Below, piece by piece: positions 1-10,023 of a DNA stretch of 64,000 nt. A model generated the notes under the pieces. It was not told where the DNA came from and did not search any database. It saw only the letters and a program-made list of their open reading frames with translations. The stretch covers positions 18,249,001 to 18,313,000 of the forward strand of contig CM074856.1 in assembly GCA_037501455.1 (NCBI GenBank), in the 5' to 3' direction. Made by a program: the position numbers and the translations under genes. The stretch's first letter is position 1; each line of letters begins with the position of its first letter. Source of the stretch: Lantana camara (taxonomy: Eukaryota > Streptophyta > Magnoliopsida > Lamiales > Verbenaceae).

Positions 1-71
1 TATATCAAAGTTGTATGTAATAATATTCCTATTATATAACTTTCTATTATTGTATTTATAATTTTTTCCAT
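1..71 (-). CDS. Partial small ORF at the window edge, third of a small-ORF series
   Basis: Starts at an ATG at 71 on the minus strand and stays open to the window edge (23 codons visible). It overlaps the end of the preceding ORF (56-280) by 16 nt in a different frame. The visible residues are hydrophobic and isoleucine-rich; I see no recognisable domain. The overlapping-ORF arrangement recalls compact polycistronic pararetroviral or retroelement leaders, but that is inference. It may be chance coding in very AT-rich DNA. Confidence 0.25.
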   Translation of the reverse strand, partial: MEKIINTIIESYIIGILLHTTLI

Positions 72-280
72 TTTTGCCAACTGTTTGTGGCTTCTTTCTT
101 TTGTTTTCTTATTTTTTGTTTACACAATTTTATTTTATTTTTTATTTCTTTATTTTCTTTATTACTTTTAATTTCTCTTTTATATTCTTCTAGTATTGTT
201 CTTAATCTTAAAATATTATTTATATTATTAATCCATTTGTTTAAATGAGTTACTTGATTAGTTTTTAATAACCCTACCAT
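56..280 (-). CDS. Small lysine-rich ORF (74 aa), unknown
   Basis: A 74-codon minus-strand ORF whose ATG follows directly, in frame, on the TAA stop of the ORF at 281-448. The predicted product is rich in Lys, Asn, Ile and Glu, with a charged helical stretch (roughly residues 25-65) that could form a coiled coil. No domain is recognised. Its place downstream of the primer-binding-site-like motif at 478-492 suggests it belongs to the start of a reverse-transcribing element, but the base composition alone can produce such ORFs. Confidence 0.3.
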   Translation of the reverse strand: MVGLLKTNQVTHLNKWINNINNILRLRTILEEYKREIKSNKENKEIKNKIKLCKQKIRKQKKEATNSWQKWKKL

Positions 281-448
281 TTATAATGTCAAAAGATTTA
301 TATAGTGATCTCTATCTTTTTTATGGCTATTCATTCTATCATAATAATATTCATTAGGATATTTGTTATAATGATCTTTATACCACTGATACATTGAGTC
401 AAAATATTTTATTGATTCAATTATTTTTCTTTTATCAAATATTTTCAT
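281..448 (-). CDS. Small ORF (55 aa), first after a PBS-like site, unknown
   Basis: Minus-strand ORF of 55 codons plus TAA, starting about 30 nt downstream of the tRNA-iMet-complementary motif. It is rich in Tyr, Asp, Lys and Asn. Its stop codon is immediately followed by the ATG of the next ORF in the same frame, so the two could be one ORF split by a nonsense change or two cistrons translated by stop-start reinitiation. No homology recognised. Confidence 0.3.
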   Translation of the reverse strand: MKIFDKRKIIESIKYFDSMYQWYKDHYNKYPNEYYYDRMNSHKKDRDHYINLLTL

Positions 449-477
449 TTTGTTTTATTATTTATTATTTGGATTGT

Positions 478-492
478 ATGGCTCGGATACCA
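478..492 (-). promoter_or_regulatory. Possible primer-binding site complementary to initiator tRNA-Met
   Basis: On the minus strand the sequence reads TGGTATCCGAGCCAT. Its first 14 bases match the usual plant retroelement PBS (TGGTATCAGAGCCA) except for one A-to-C change. No LTR of normal TG...CA form is visible directly upstream on that strand, which is why a pararetrovirus-like (LTR-less) arrangement is considered. A chance match is possible. Confidence 0.35.
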
Positions 493-571
493 CTTAGACG
501 CGGATATATTTTGTATTTGGGTGATATTAAATATGATATTAAAGGTGATATTAAACATGATTATTTATAAA

Positions 572-760
572 TTAGATTATTGCCTTTTCAATATATTTTT
601 GTCTTCTTATTTCAGAAGCTAACATTGCTTCATGAAACTCTATTTGTTTAATGATATGATATTCTTCAATATTAAATAAATTATCTTTATTAATAGTTCT
701 AATAAGTTGTAATTTTTCTTTCTCAACATTAATTCTAGCTCGTTGAAAATCTATACTCAT
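572..760 (-). CDS. Small ORF (62 aa), unknown
   Basis: Minus-strand ORF rich in Ile, Glu and Arg and predicted to be largely helical. It lies between the putative TATA box at 1316-1321 and the PBS-like motif, so in a pararetroviral reading it would be a leader ORF. No family recognised. Confidence 0.2.
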   Translation of the reverse strand: MSIDFQRARINVEKEKLQLIRTINKDNLFNIEEYHIIKQIEFHEAMLASEIRRQKYIEKAII

Positions 761-974
761 TTGTATATTTTTTGTTAATTCACGAATATCCTTTTATAAT
801 ATTTACTCCGCATTTTTATACTTATAAATTATGCCAAACAAAATCTAAGTAAAAGCAAAATGATATTTCTTCAATTGTTCAAGGACGGATATATTGTAAC
901 TGTCTATATGCATCTAAAATATTAAAAATCATAGCTATAAATGTTTCTTTATTCATATTATTCATTTGCCCTGA

Positions 975-1250
975 TTAATTTTCTTGTTTATAAATTTGCT
1001 CTATAGTTATCATAATTTTATTTATAAAATTTAATTTTTTATTTGTTTTTGTACAATCTTCATCACAGTCTATTTGATTTATATTATATTTTTCTGTATG
1101 TTCTCTTCCTAGCATTCTCATTCTATCAGTTGGGAATCGTTTTACAAAATGTCTAAAATGTCTATTAGATGTATCTCCATCAAAACATTTATAAAAATTA
1201 CACGCAAGTAATAATTCTCTACTAAAATCACCATTTGAATTATTATTCAT
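975..1250 (-). CDS. Small ORF (91 aa), unknown
   Basis: Minus-strand ORF of 91 codons starting about 65 nt downstream of a minus-strand TATAAA (1321 to 1316). The composition is less simple than that of its neighbours: it has several Cys, Phe and Arg residues and an NRHFRHFVKRFP segment. No domain is recognised. It may be a diverged fragment of a larger protein or a leader ORF. Confidence 0.3.
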   Translation of the reverse strand: MNNNSNGDFSRELLLACNFYKCFDGDTSNRHFRHFVKRFPTDRMRMLGREHTEKYNINQIDCDEDCTKTNKKLNFINKIMITIEQIYKQEN

Positions 1251-1315
1251 GATGTGAATATATAAGTTTTTTATTTTTTGGGGTTATTTGTTATTTTATA
1301 AAATATATAGGCCCC

Positions 1316-1321
1316 TTTATA
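1316..1321 (-). promoter_or_regulatory. Putative TATA box for the small-ORF cluster
   Basis: The minus strand reads TTTTTATAAAGGGGCC about 65 nt upstream of the first ATG (1250). In AT-rich DNA such motifs are frequent, so this is weak evidence on its own. Confidence 0.25.
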
Positions 1322-1774
1322 AAAAGAGTTTGAGTTGAAAATATAATTTTTAGAAAGTTGTTGTATTATTACTATTCATGAATAGTAGGGAAAAAATCCA
1401 AGGTTGAATGAAATTTTTGGAGTCGTGGATGAGATCCACAACTTCTATCATTTTATTAAAGTTTTAAAAAGAAGTGGTATTTTATTAAACCTTTTTAGGA
1501 AAAATGGTACTTTTGAAAATGACTCCTTTTATTTCTACCATTCTTTTCAATTTTATATGAACCTTTTTTGGATTTCTTATTGGGGGAATTAGGGAAAAGT
1601 TCCCAATACGGGGCTCAAATTTGACATAACTCCCCTGTTTCAAATTTATCTTTAATAACTTTTTAGTTCACTTTAATATTTTTACTTCACTACCTGTTGT
1701 GTGCAATTTTATTAAATTGCCCATGAAGGTTAACACTTTCCCTTTCATTCTCAACTCTCATTAATCTAGTGAAA

Positions 1775-2285
1775 TGTGGTATAAATTTGGTGAAATGTGG
1801 TATAAAAAAGACATTATGATGTATTTAATTATCCATATGTAGTATAAATTTTTGAAAAGTAAGGATTCTCTTGTATGTACCCCAAGAGGTGGAATTATAC
1901 AACCTTATTCATGTAGTATAAATTTGGTGAAATATGGTATAAAAAAGGCAAAATGACATATTTAATCATCCATATGTATTATAAATTTTTGAAAAGTAAG
2001 GATTCGATTTTATGTACCCCAAGAGGTGGAATTATACAACCTTATTCGTGTAGTACAAATTTGGTGAAATGTGTTATAAAAAAGATTAAATGACATATTT
2101 AATCATCCATATGTAGTATAAATTTTTGAAAAGTAAGATTCACTTTTATGTACCCCCAAAAGGTGGAATTATACAATCTTATTCATGTAGTACAAATTTA
2201 GTGAAATGTTGTATAAAAATGGCAAAATAATATATTTAATGATCCATATGTAGTATAAATTTTTGAAAAATAAGGAAAATAATAA
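1775..2285. repeat. 137-bp tandem repeat, about 3.5 copies
   Basis: The segment containing ATGTAGTATAAATTTTTGAA recurs with anchors at 1841, 1978, 2115 and 2252, an exact 137-bp spacing each time. Each unit also carries a conserved GTACCCCAAGAGGTGGAATT block and a GGTGAAATGTGGTATAAAA block, diverged by a few percent. Flanking sequence (about 1595-1680 and 2320-2375) forms a loose inverted repeat (TAAATTT...GGGAGTTA), so the array may be the interior of a Mutator-like MITE. The copia element at 2383 inserted at its right edge. Confidence 0.8.
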
Positions 2286-2382
2286 ATGGAAGGGTAAAGC
2301 AATTATTTTAGGTCAATAGGGGGCAAACCAAAATTATAAATTTCATATAGGGAGTTAGTAGGGACAATTTTCAAAAGGGCGA

Positions 2383-2565
2383 TGTTATAAAAGACTATTG
2401 TTTAGGCTTGATTATGGTTTCCTTATATAACAGATTCATTAAGATCCCTGGTGTGAAGGGATTCTACCTAAGATAAATAACCCCTCATTGTATCTTTCAT
2501 AGACAGAAAATCAAATAGAAAGGATGTCTTCAATAAAATCTTTTCCTCTTTTCCATGCTCTAACA
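2383..2565 (+). repeat. 5' LTR of the copia element
   Basis: 183 bp starting TGTTATAAAAG and ending CTCTAACA. It differs from the 3' LTR only at the T in TGTATCTTTC (C in the 3' copy). CCTTATATAACAG could serve as its TATA region, and AATAAA occurs near the 3' end (CTTCAATAAAATC). Confidence 0.95.
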
Positions 2566-2580
2566 TGGTATCAGAGCAGG
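2566..2580 (+). promoter_or_regulatory. Primer-binding site (tRNA-iMet) of the copia element
   Basis: TGGTATCAGAGCAGG begins immediately after the LTR. The first 12 bases are the canonical complement of the plant initiator tRNA-Met 3' end. Confidence 0.93.
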
Positions 2581-2654
2581 ATTCATCCTAGGGACTCAGA
2601 AATTTCATCATCGTCCTAAACACCGTTTCTCAAACCTCTGTGGCATCAATCAAG

Positions 2655-3536
2655 ATGTCTACAGAAATCACTCCAACACTTAGCACCCAACTTTCAAAAC
2701 TCTCAATGACCAATTCCGAGAACCTCTCAATTGGTATTAAACTAAACCATGAAAATTACCCGATCTGGGCCCGGATTATGAAGATGGCGATCGGCGGAAG
2801 AGGCGGCCGATCACACATCACGGGAAAACCACCCGCACCAGCAGAAATAGATGAATCGTATGATGAGTGGGAACAACTAGACCAACAAGTGTTCACATGG
2901 ATCATACAGAACATGGAACCGAGTTTGATAAACAACGTTCTCCAATACCCAACAACAAAGGCACTCTGGGACGGCCTCGCTACGACCTATGGCAGCGGCA
3001 CAGACCCTCTGCAACTATTCGATTTACACAGAAGGGCAAACACACTCAAACAAGGGTCAGACAGCCTCGAAGAATTTTGGGGGAAATTGCAAACAATCTG
3101 GATGGCCATAGACCGAAAACAGCCAAACCCTATGAAGTGCTCAGACGACATCACAACCTTCAATAAGATTCAACAAGAACAGAGGCTTTACCAATTACTT
3201 ACCGGAATTGATGAACGGTATGACCAAATTAGGCGAGATCTATTGAAGCTTGACACGAAACCCTCAGTGGAGTCGGCCTACGCCACCATCCGGAGGGAGG
3301 CTGCCCGTCTTCAAATCTTGAAGACGGCGTCCGATGGCGAAGGAGACCCATCATCATTGGGTACTGGAGTGGGACTGATCGCGAAAGGAGGAAAGAACGG
3401 GCGCAACAGATCCGACGGGAACAGGCGCGGTGAGGGTGGTGGCTGGAAACCACCGCCACCGCGGGAGGACAAGTCTGAACTAGAATGCTCACACTGTGGA
3501 AAACCCAGGCACACCAAGAGGGGTGCTTCGAATTAA
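2655..3536 (+). pseudogene. gag: Copia gag, frameshifted inside the zinc knuckle
   Basis: The Gag polyprotein packages the element RNA in virus-like particles. The reading frame opens at ATG 2655. It contains the copia-type Gag region (a YPIWARIMKMAI segment early on, then an EFWGKLQTIW region) and a basic Gly/Arg-rich stretch. It ends in a CCHC zinc knuckle, CSHCGKPRHTK, whose last Cys is lost because the frame shifts at the G run 3520-3523. A single missing G (AAGAGGGG where AAGGAGGGG is expected) puts the last Cys (TGC 3524-3526) in the pol frame, so Gag ends at TAA 3534-3536. Plant copia elements normally have one continuous gag-pol frame, so this looks like a disabling indel rather than programmed frameshifting. 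A base-calling error in the homopolymer is also possible. Confidence 0.85.
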
Positions 3537-6500
3537 TAGGATATCCGGAATGGTGGGAAGGAAGTAAGAAAGGGAGTGGAGGATCGAATACCAGCGGCGC
3601 ACGACGGCGGGCGAACGCTGTGACTGGCGAGGTGCAGGGCTGGGCAGATCCGGCGAAACACCAGGCCGCCGCTGTAAGCATCACTCACCAAGACACCGGT
3701 GCAGCGGCGGCGACACCAGAACTGACGACGGGAGGCCGGCGGGCGAATATCGCCGCCTATGCTCAAGGAGGATCTGAGGCAACTAAGCTGGGTAACGGAG
3801 GTAATGGGATTGAGTCAACCGACTCAAATCCCAGCAAACCCTTATTTCATTTCCCTAAAGTTCAGTTATTTGCAAAACAGCCCCCCATGTTTGGCCTCTC
3901 TGCATTTGTACCCCACAGCTTACATGTCACTAATGATAATACCAAAAAATCATCACAATGGATAATTGATTGTGGGGCCACCGATACAATGACATTTGAT
4001 CCGTCGGATTTAATTGAACCAATTTTGAAAAGTTCTAATATTCAGACTGCTAATGGCGAGTTTGTGAAGGTTAAAGGGGAAGGAACTGTTAATATTTCAC
4101 CAAGATTGAAATTGAAAAACTGCCTCTATGTCCCGTCTTTATCTTGCAAGCTGTTGTCTCTGAGTCATTTAACCAGTGAGCTGAACTGTATGGTGCTTAT
4201 ATACCCTCGTTTCTGTGTTATCCAGGACATTCATACGAAGGAGATAGTTGGGCGTGGTACTGAGCGGGACGGACTTTACTACGTGGATGAGTTAGATAAA
4301 CCTGCGAGAGCATTGTTGACAAAAGGCAACCCGGACACTCAAATCTGGCTATGGCACCGCCGTCTTGGACACCCATCTGCTGGGTATTTACGAATGTTAT
4401 TTCCTACCCTTTTTCAGGATAAACAGAACTTTCAGTTGTTATGTGAAACTTGTTCTATTGCAAAAAGTCATAGGACTTCCTTTAAACCTACAAACACTCG
4501 AGTGCAGTCAGTTTTTTCTTTAATTCATTCAGATGTGTGGGGCCCTGCCCCGGTTACAAATCACAGCCGGTTTCGTTACTTTGTGTTATTCATTGATGAC
4601 TTTTCTCGTATGACGTGGGTCTATTTTTTGCGGCACAAGTCCGAAGTAACTGATACCTTCATAGCCTTCTTTAACTTGATCCAAACACAATTTGATAAGA
4701 AGATTCAAATCTTGAGAACCGACAATGGGCGTGAGTATGTCAACCAAATGATGTCCGAATTTACCACTCAACAAGGCATAATCCATCAAACCTCTTGCCC
4801 AAACACACCCCAACAAAATGGGGTGTCTGAACGGAAAAATAGAACCTTACTTGAGATGACCCGTGCCCTCCTCACCGAGTCACATACACCAACCAATCTT
4901 TGGCCAGAGGCTGTCGCCACATCTACTTATCTTACCAATAGACTTCCTACCAAAATCCTCAATCACAAGACACCTCTATCCGTGTTCCAAACCCAAGTCA
5001 CTATTCCTCACTCCATGACTTTACCCCCACGGATCTTTGGTTGCTCAGTGTTTGTGCATATTCCTAAAATAGAACGGACGAAATTGGATCCTTGTGCCCT
5101 CAAATGTGCCTTTGTTGGATATGCCCCTAATCAGAAGGGCTACAGATGCTATCACCCCGCTACACGTCGGTTCTATGTTACTATGGACTGTGAGTTCTTG
5201 GAAACTGAATATTATTTTCAGACCCAGCATAGCTCTCAGGGGGAGCATTATCCGAGTGACTCACTATGCTGGCTCGACTCAGAGGTCACTGAAACATCTC
5301 AAAGGCCTTCTTCTGGCTCCGATACGCTCAGTACCACTCTCAAGCATCCTCCTCCGCATGGTGTCCACACCAAAGAAACCGAGGTAACTGATTCTGGTCT
5401 TCCCTCATCTGTTCTTCTTGATTCTACTGTTATATCAGATACATTTAACCCTGTGGTGAGTGATACAGATAATTCCAGATATGAGTTGCCTCAGAGAAGC
5501 AACCGGGGCATACCTCCTGACCGGTACTCTCCCGATCAACGGTCTCGATCCTCTAAGTATCCAGTGGGTAATATGGCACTCAGGGGAAGTATGTCCCGCG
5601 TGGCTCAAGCCTTCTTGGGAAATCTCTATAAGGAGCAAATCCCAAAAACTGCCAAGGAGGCTATGCAGGCCAAGGAGTGGAGAGAGGCTATGATGGTTGA
5701 AATGGATGCCCTCGAAAAGAATGAAACCTGGGAAAAATGTGAATTACCCTATGACACGAAGCCAGTAGGGTGCAAATGGGTGTTCACCATCAAGTACAAG
5801 GCTGATGGGACAGTTGAGAGATACAAGGCACGACTCGTAGCAAAAGGATACACCCAGACCTATGGGATCGATTATTCTGAAACCTTCTCCCCAGTGGCAA
5901 AACTAGATACTGTACGAGTTCTTCTCTCAGTAGCCGCGAACCAGGAGTGGCCTCTTCACCAATTTGATGTTAAGAACGCCTTCTTACATGGAGAGCTATC
6001 AGAAGAAGTGTACATGGAAGCACCGCCAGGTTTCTCAGATCAGTTCAGAACCCATGAAGTGTGTCGTCTTAGGAAAGCTTTGTATGGGCTCAAACAATCC
6101 CCACGAGCCTGGTTTGGAAGGTTCACTAAGGCCATGCAGAAATATGGATACAGACAAAGCAATGCAGATCACACATTGTTCCTGAAAAACAGAGGGAACT
6201 TAATCACGTGTCTGATCATATATGTGGATGACATGATCATCACCGGGAGTGACAAGGAAGAGATGGAACAGCTGCGCAGAAACTTGTTCCTAGAATTTGA
6301 GATGAAAGATCTGGGAGGCTTGAAGTACTTCTTGGGAATTGAAGTAATGCGGTCTAAGCAAGGAATCTTTATTTCACAGAGGAAGTACGTTCTTGACCTC
6401 CTGGCAGAAACAGGAATGCTGGATTGCAAACCAGTGGACACACCGATTCAGGTGAACCATAGGCTGAAAATACAAGAAGATGGAAAACCGGCAGACAGAG

Positions 6501-6838
6501 AACGGTACCAAAGGCTTGTTGGGAAACTTATCTACTTGTCTCATACAAGACCTGACATCGCGTATGCAGTCGGGGTAGTTAGCCAATTCATGCATCAACC
6601 AGAACAGAGACATATGGAAGCAGTGACGAGGATACTGCGGTACTTAAAGGGGTCAGCATGCAATGGGATCATGTTTAGCAAGCACGGTAACCTAGACATC
6701 GAAGCCCACACCGACGCTGACTGGGCAGGAAACCCGAATGACAGGAGGTCTACCTCGGGGTTCTTTACCTTAGTTGGAGGAAATGTGGTAACCTGGAGAA
6801 GCAAAAAACAAAAAAGTGGTGGCACTTTCCAGTGCTGA
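3518..6838 (+). pseudogene. pol: Copia pol: protease, integrase, reverse transcriptase, part of RNase H
   Basis: An open frame of about 1100 codons continues from the Gag zinc knuckle. In order it shows the retropepsin motif WIIDCGATDTMT (near 3955), the GAG-pre-integrase and HHCC zinc site (WHRRLGHPS, CETCSIAKSH), and the integrase catalytic DDE region (HSDVWGPAP, RTDNGREY, NGVSERKNR). RT follows (KWVFTIKYKADG, YVDDMIITG near 6220), then the start of RNase H (TDADWAGNPNDRRSTSG). All expected catalytic residues are present. The frame ends early at 6836-6838 because an A run at 6810-6815 has six A where five keep the frame; the rest of RNase H follows in the next frame. The protein would process the polyprotein, copy the RNA and insert the cDNA. 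Confidence 0.93.
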
Positions 6839-7172
6839 AGCTGAATTTAGAGGGATTGCTAAGACTGTCACTGAGATTATCTGGGTAAGGCGACTTATGA
6901 CAGAAATTGGATTAAATCCAACAGGACCCGCAGTGGTGAAGTGTGACAACAAAGCAGCAATCAGTATATCAGAAAATCCGGTTCAGCATGACAGAACAAA
7001 GCATGTGGAGGTTGACCGTCATTTCATCAAAGAAAAGTTAGAGGAAGGCACCATCCAGCTACCGTTTGTGAGATCAGAAGACCAGCTAGCTGACATCTTA
7101 ACTAAGGCAGTCACTGGACAGGCGTTTAGCCTTGCATTGGTCAAGTTACGTATCGGTGATCCGATCACTTAA
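6816..7172 (+). pseudogene. pol: Copia RNase H C-terminal part, frameshifted from pol
   Basis: 118 codons continuing the RNase H domain after the one-base insertion. It contains the conserved SSAEAEFRGIA block with an acidic residue of the active site, CDNKAAISI and the HVEVDRHFIKEKL tail, ending LADILTKA followed by a short C-terminus and TAA just before the polypurine tract. Joined in frame with the upstream pol it would complete the usual copia polyprotein, so the element has only two lesions. Confidence 0.92.
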
Positions 7173-7173
7173 C

Positions 7174-7184
7174 TTGAGGGGGAG
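7174..7184 (+). promoter_or_regulatory. Polypurine tract of the copia element
   Basis: TTGAGGGGGAG abuts the 3' LTR. This is the usual site priming plus-strand DNA synthesis in plant copia elements. Confidence 0.9.
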
Positions 7185-7367
7185 TGTTATAAAAGACTAT
7201 TGTTTAGGCTTGATTATGGTTTCCTTATATAACAGATTCATTAAGATCCCTGGTGTGAAGGGATTCTACCTAAGATAAATAACCCCTCATTGTATCCTTC
7301 ATAGACAGAAAATCAAATAGAAAGGATGTCTTCAATAAAATCTTTTCCTCTTTTCCATGCTCTAACA
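7185..7367 (+). repeat. 3' LTR of the copia element
   Basis: 183 bp, identical to the 5' LTR except for one C/T difference, followed by target duplication GGCGA at 7368-7372. Confidence 0.95.
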
Positions 7368-7372
7368 GGCGA

Positions 7373-8276
7373 GCTAACTAAAATTTTTACGACCCATGAC
7401 TAGTTTTAAACTAAGGCCCTTTGTTATTCATTACTTCTATTCATCGTCATTTATTTTAATACAAAATGTTATTTAATTTAATAAGCATGTTTCATTCTTC
7501 GCTCACGGTTTCATATATGGGTTTTGAAGTTTATTTTTCATTTTAAACCATTTGTTAATTTATCTAATTATTATGATGAGTGATATGTATTTATTTTAAT
7601 ATGTACTTTTTTATATTATATTATGTCATAATGTATAGTTTAAAATTTTTAAATAGTTTTTAACATGAAATTCATTTAAATGACTGATCATTTTATCTTC
7701 TTTATAATCTTTATATTTTTAATTAATTTATTTTTATTTTCTACATAATTAATGATTTTATAAATATATTATAATTTATAAAAAAATTTAAATGATTTTG
7801 TACATAACACGGGATACAGGTTAATAATTATTAAGCGACCAGACCAAATACTTGTATTGGTTTATATTTTATTTTGATATCTCTAGTCAAATTTAGGGAC
7901 AAGTACCCTTCATCTTATCAAAAAATAAACTTGGTGAATCAATCTACATAAAAATTAAGCATTTTACTCAGATTGCATAATTAAACATCATATGCATGTT
8001 TCTTTTCATAAAAATTCACACCGTAATCTTTAAAAATATAAAAACTTTCAAAATAGCTACTTTGATTTGTCTTTGTTTATATATTTTAAATTCTTATCAA
8101 AAGAAAAAGTTTATATATTTTAAATGTATGAATTTGACTCAGCTTGAACAATAAAATAAAAAATTCATTATATCAATAAAAGTTGAGCAGTCCATATCCC
8201 TTGAATTTTATTTTCCAAAAATTGACGAAGGAATTGACTGTTTGGGTCCATACATGTACGAACAACCCAAATTTGA
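7373..8276. other. AT-rich spacer, no gene seen
   Basis: No ORF of note, no repeat termini and no tRNA-like structure recognised. The strand composition changes little across the stretch. Confidence 0.5.
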
Positions 8277-8287
8277 TTTATCATTGT

Positions 8288-9963
8288 CGGGGAAATTTTT
8301 GAACAGGACCAAATGTTTCTATTTTTTATCCAAAACCCCCTAATTCAAATGTGATACATTTAACATCCCAATTACACAATACATTTTTTCTAAACCCCCT
8401 AATCACTTAAAATGTCAATTTTATCCTATTTTTTTACTTTTTCCACACCAATTTGACTTCCTCCACACCCATCTTCTTCATCATCATCTTCAACCTTGAA
8501 GATGGCGGAGCGCCGCCGTCACCACCACCGGGCCACCGCCTAGGGGTGAGCAGAAACCGAACCGAAACCGAAAACCGAACCTAACCGATACTGAACCGAA
8601 GCTAGTTCGGTTCGGGTTTGGTTTCGGTTAGTGGTTTTTCAGTTTTTCGGTTTCGTACCGAAAAACCAAACCTAAGCATAAGTGAATAAAGTTTTCTGTT
8701 GTTGGACTTGGACTCCTGGACATTTGCTTGCTTCCTGGCTGCTGCAGTGCTGCTATTGCATTTCCATTGCCATTGGTATCATGCTATTCTTGGTACACTT
8801 TCGTGCTGCATCAGGAGCTAGAACTTGGAAGTCTGGAGCAGCTGTACTTCTCTTGCTGTTGTCATCAAATAATTCCATTTGGTTTTGTATGGAATTATTT
8901 CAACTCTCTGTTTTTCCAAACACATGGAGTTCAAATGAAATTAGTATGTTTTGATTTTTGAGAGTTGAGACTCTGTTTTTCTATTTTTAGGTCAGTTTGT
9001 TTTCAATTTTTTGACATCTTTCAACTTTTGGGTAAACCAAATGGATTTCAATCTCGGTTAGCATTTAGGGTTTTTGCATTTTTTTCATTTTTTTTTTAAA
9101 TTTTATATCCATTTTCGGTTTTTCGGTAAATAACCGAAACCGAACCGAAATATTTCGTTTTTTACCGAACCGAAACCGAGCTACTTCGGTTCGGTAAATG
9201 GTTAGTAAAAATACTAACCGAAATTTCGGTTAACCGAAACCGATTAACCGAAATTTCGATTTTTTACCGAATGCTCACCCCTACCGCCGCCGCACCACCG
9301 CCGGTGGTGGTCCAAAAATTCCCAAAAAATTCACCGGGCACGTACTACTCGTCCTCGTTCCATATCTTCGGTTAGTTTTTCAAAATTCGAATCCATTTGT
9401 CCCAAATTTCAAATCTAAAATTTTCGATCTAAAAAAAGAAATGTCAATAACTCCCAAACCGATTAACGAAAATCGATTCCGTAAATTGCAATGGACTCTC
9501 CGTGTCGAGATCTTCAAGATCCATACAAAAATCGTCCAAAAAATTCGCCGGAATGTCACCGACGGAAAACCCGTTTTGTCTTGAAAAAACCCATATTTTC
9601 AGGGGAGCTCTGGCGCCTTCTCCGGCCATTTTCGTGAGACGGGGCTGCCACGAATGAAGTCGCGTCATCGACCCGAGTTGAAACACGTAGGCGCCGTCTC
9701 CGGAAAGTGGCCGGAGGTACTGCCCAAAAACCTGCGTTTGAAGGAAAAAAAAAAAAAGAAAAAGGAAAAAATGGGGAAGAAGAAATAAGGGGGGCATTGG
9801 GGTAATTTCTCATGTTTTATTAAGGGTATTTTAGTATTTTTACACGAAATAGGGGGTTTAGAAAAAATTTCATGAATAATTGGTCCTTAAAATATAAAAA
9901 AACTTAATTGGGGGGTTTAGAAAAAGTATTGAAGTATAGTGGGGATCTTTCATTAATTATCCG
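8288..9963. mobile_element. Probable non-autonomous Mutator-like element
   Basis: The ends form an imperfect long inverted repeat. The left end has CGGGGAAATTTTTGAAC followed by blocks of CTAAACCCCCTAAT; the right end, read in reverse, has CGGATAATTAATGAAAG followed by CTAAACCCCCC blocks. The flanking 9-mers TTTATCATT (8277-8285) and TTTATCATA (9964-9972) differ at one base, as expected for an aged Mutator-type 9-bp duplication. The interior holds GC-richer sequence (about 8500-8540 and 9284-9720) with CGCCGCCACC-type runs, possibly captured gene sequence, and a nested hAT-type MITE. No transposase is present. The exact left terminus is uncertain by a few bases. Confidence 0.5.
8541..9283. 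mobile_element. hAT-type MITE with CCGAACCGAA subterminal repeats
   Basis: 743 bp with perfect 12-bp terminal inverted repeats TAGGGGTGAGCA / TGCTCACCCCTA. They are flanked by near-identical 8-mers (CCACCGCC left, CCGCCGCC right), the 8-bp duplication size of hAT elements. Both ends are dense in ACCGAACCGAAA/TTCGGTTCGGTT motifs, typical of subterminal transposase-binding repeats. There is no transposase coding; the short ORF at 8682-8954 has no recognisable domain. Related to the element at 34719-35558. Confidence 0.85.
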
Positions 9964-10023
9964 TTTATCATATTTGTGATTTTATTCGAATGAATTATAA
10001 TGAAGGGCATGAAATAAAGTTTA

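Larger units (their letters stand above)
2383..7367 (+). mobile_element. Ty1/copia LTR retrotransposon, very recent insertion
   Basis: A complete 4985-bp element. It has identical-length 183-bp LTRs (2383-2565 and 7185-7367) differing at one base, TGTTATAAA...CTCTAACA termini, a tRNA-iMet PBS directly after the 5' LTR and a purine tract before the 3' LTR. A perfect 5-bp target duplication GGCGA flanks it (2378-2382, 7368-7372). The domain order is gag, protease, integrase, RT, RNase H, as in Pseudoviridae. The single LTR difference implies a recent insertion. The coding region is broken twice by one-base indels (see the gag and pol entries). The short LTRs would fit an Ale/Retrofit-like lineage, but I cannot prove the lineage. 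Confidence 0.97.

Noticed and set aside
3485..3540. Programmed gag-pol frameshift in the copia
   Set aside because: The shift cuts the zinc knuckle before its last Cys and no canonical slippery heptamer sits at the shift; a one-base deletion explains it better.
3229..3766. Minus-strand ORFs opposite the copia gag-pol junction
   Set aside because: Shadows of the GC-rich coding strand; the + strand carries recognisable Gag and protease.
8682..8961. Two overlapping hydrophobic ORFs of 90 and 77 aa
   Set aside because: They lie inside a hAT-type MITE, show no domain and have simple hydrophobic composition.
9444..9813. Minus-strand ORFs of 117 and 85 aa
   Set aside because: Inside the Mutator-like derivative; could be captured sequence but no domain or splice context supports a gene, so not listed as CDS.
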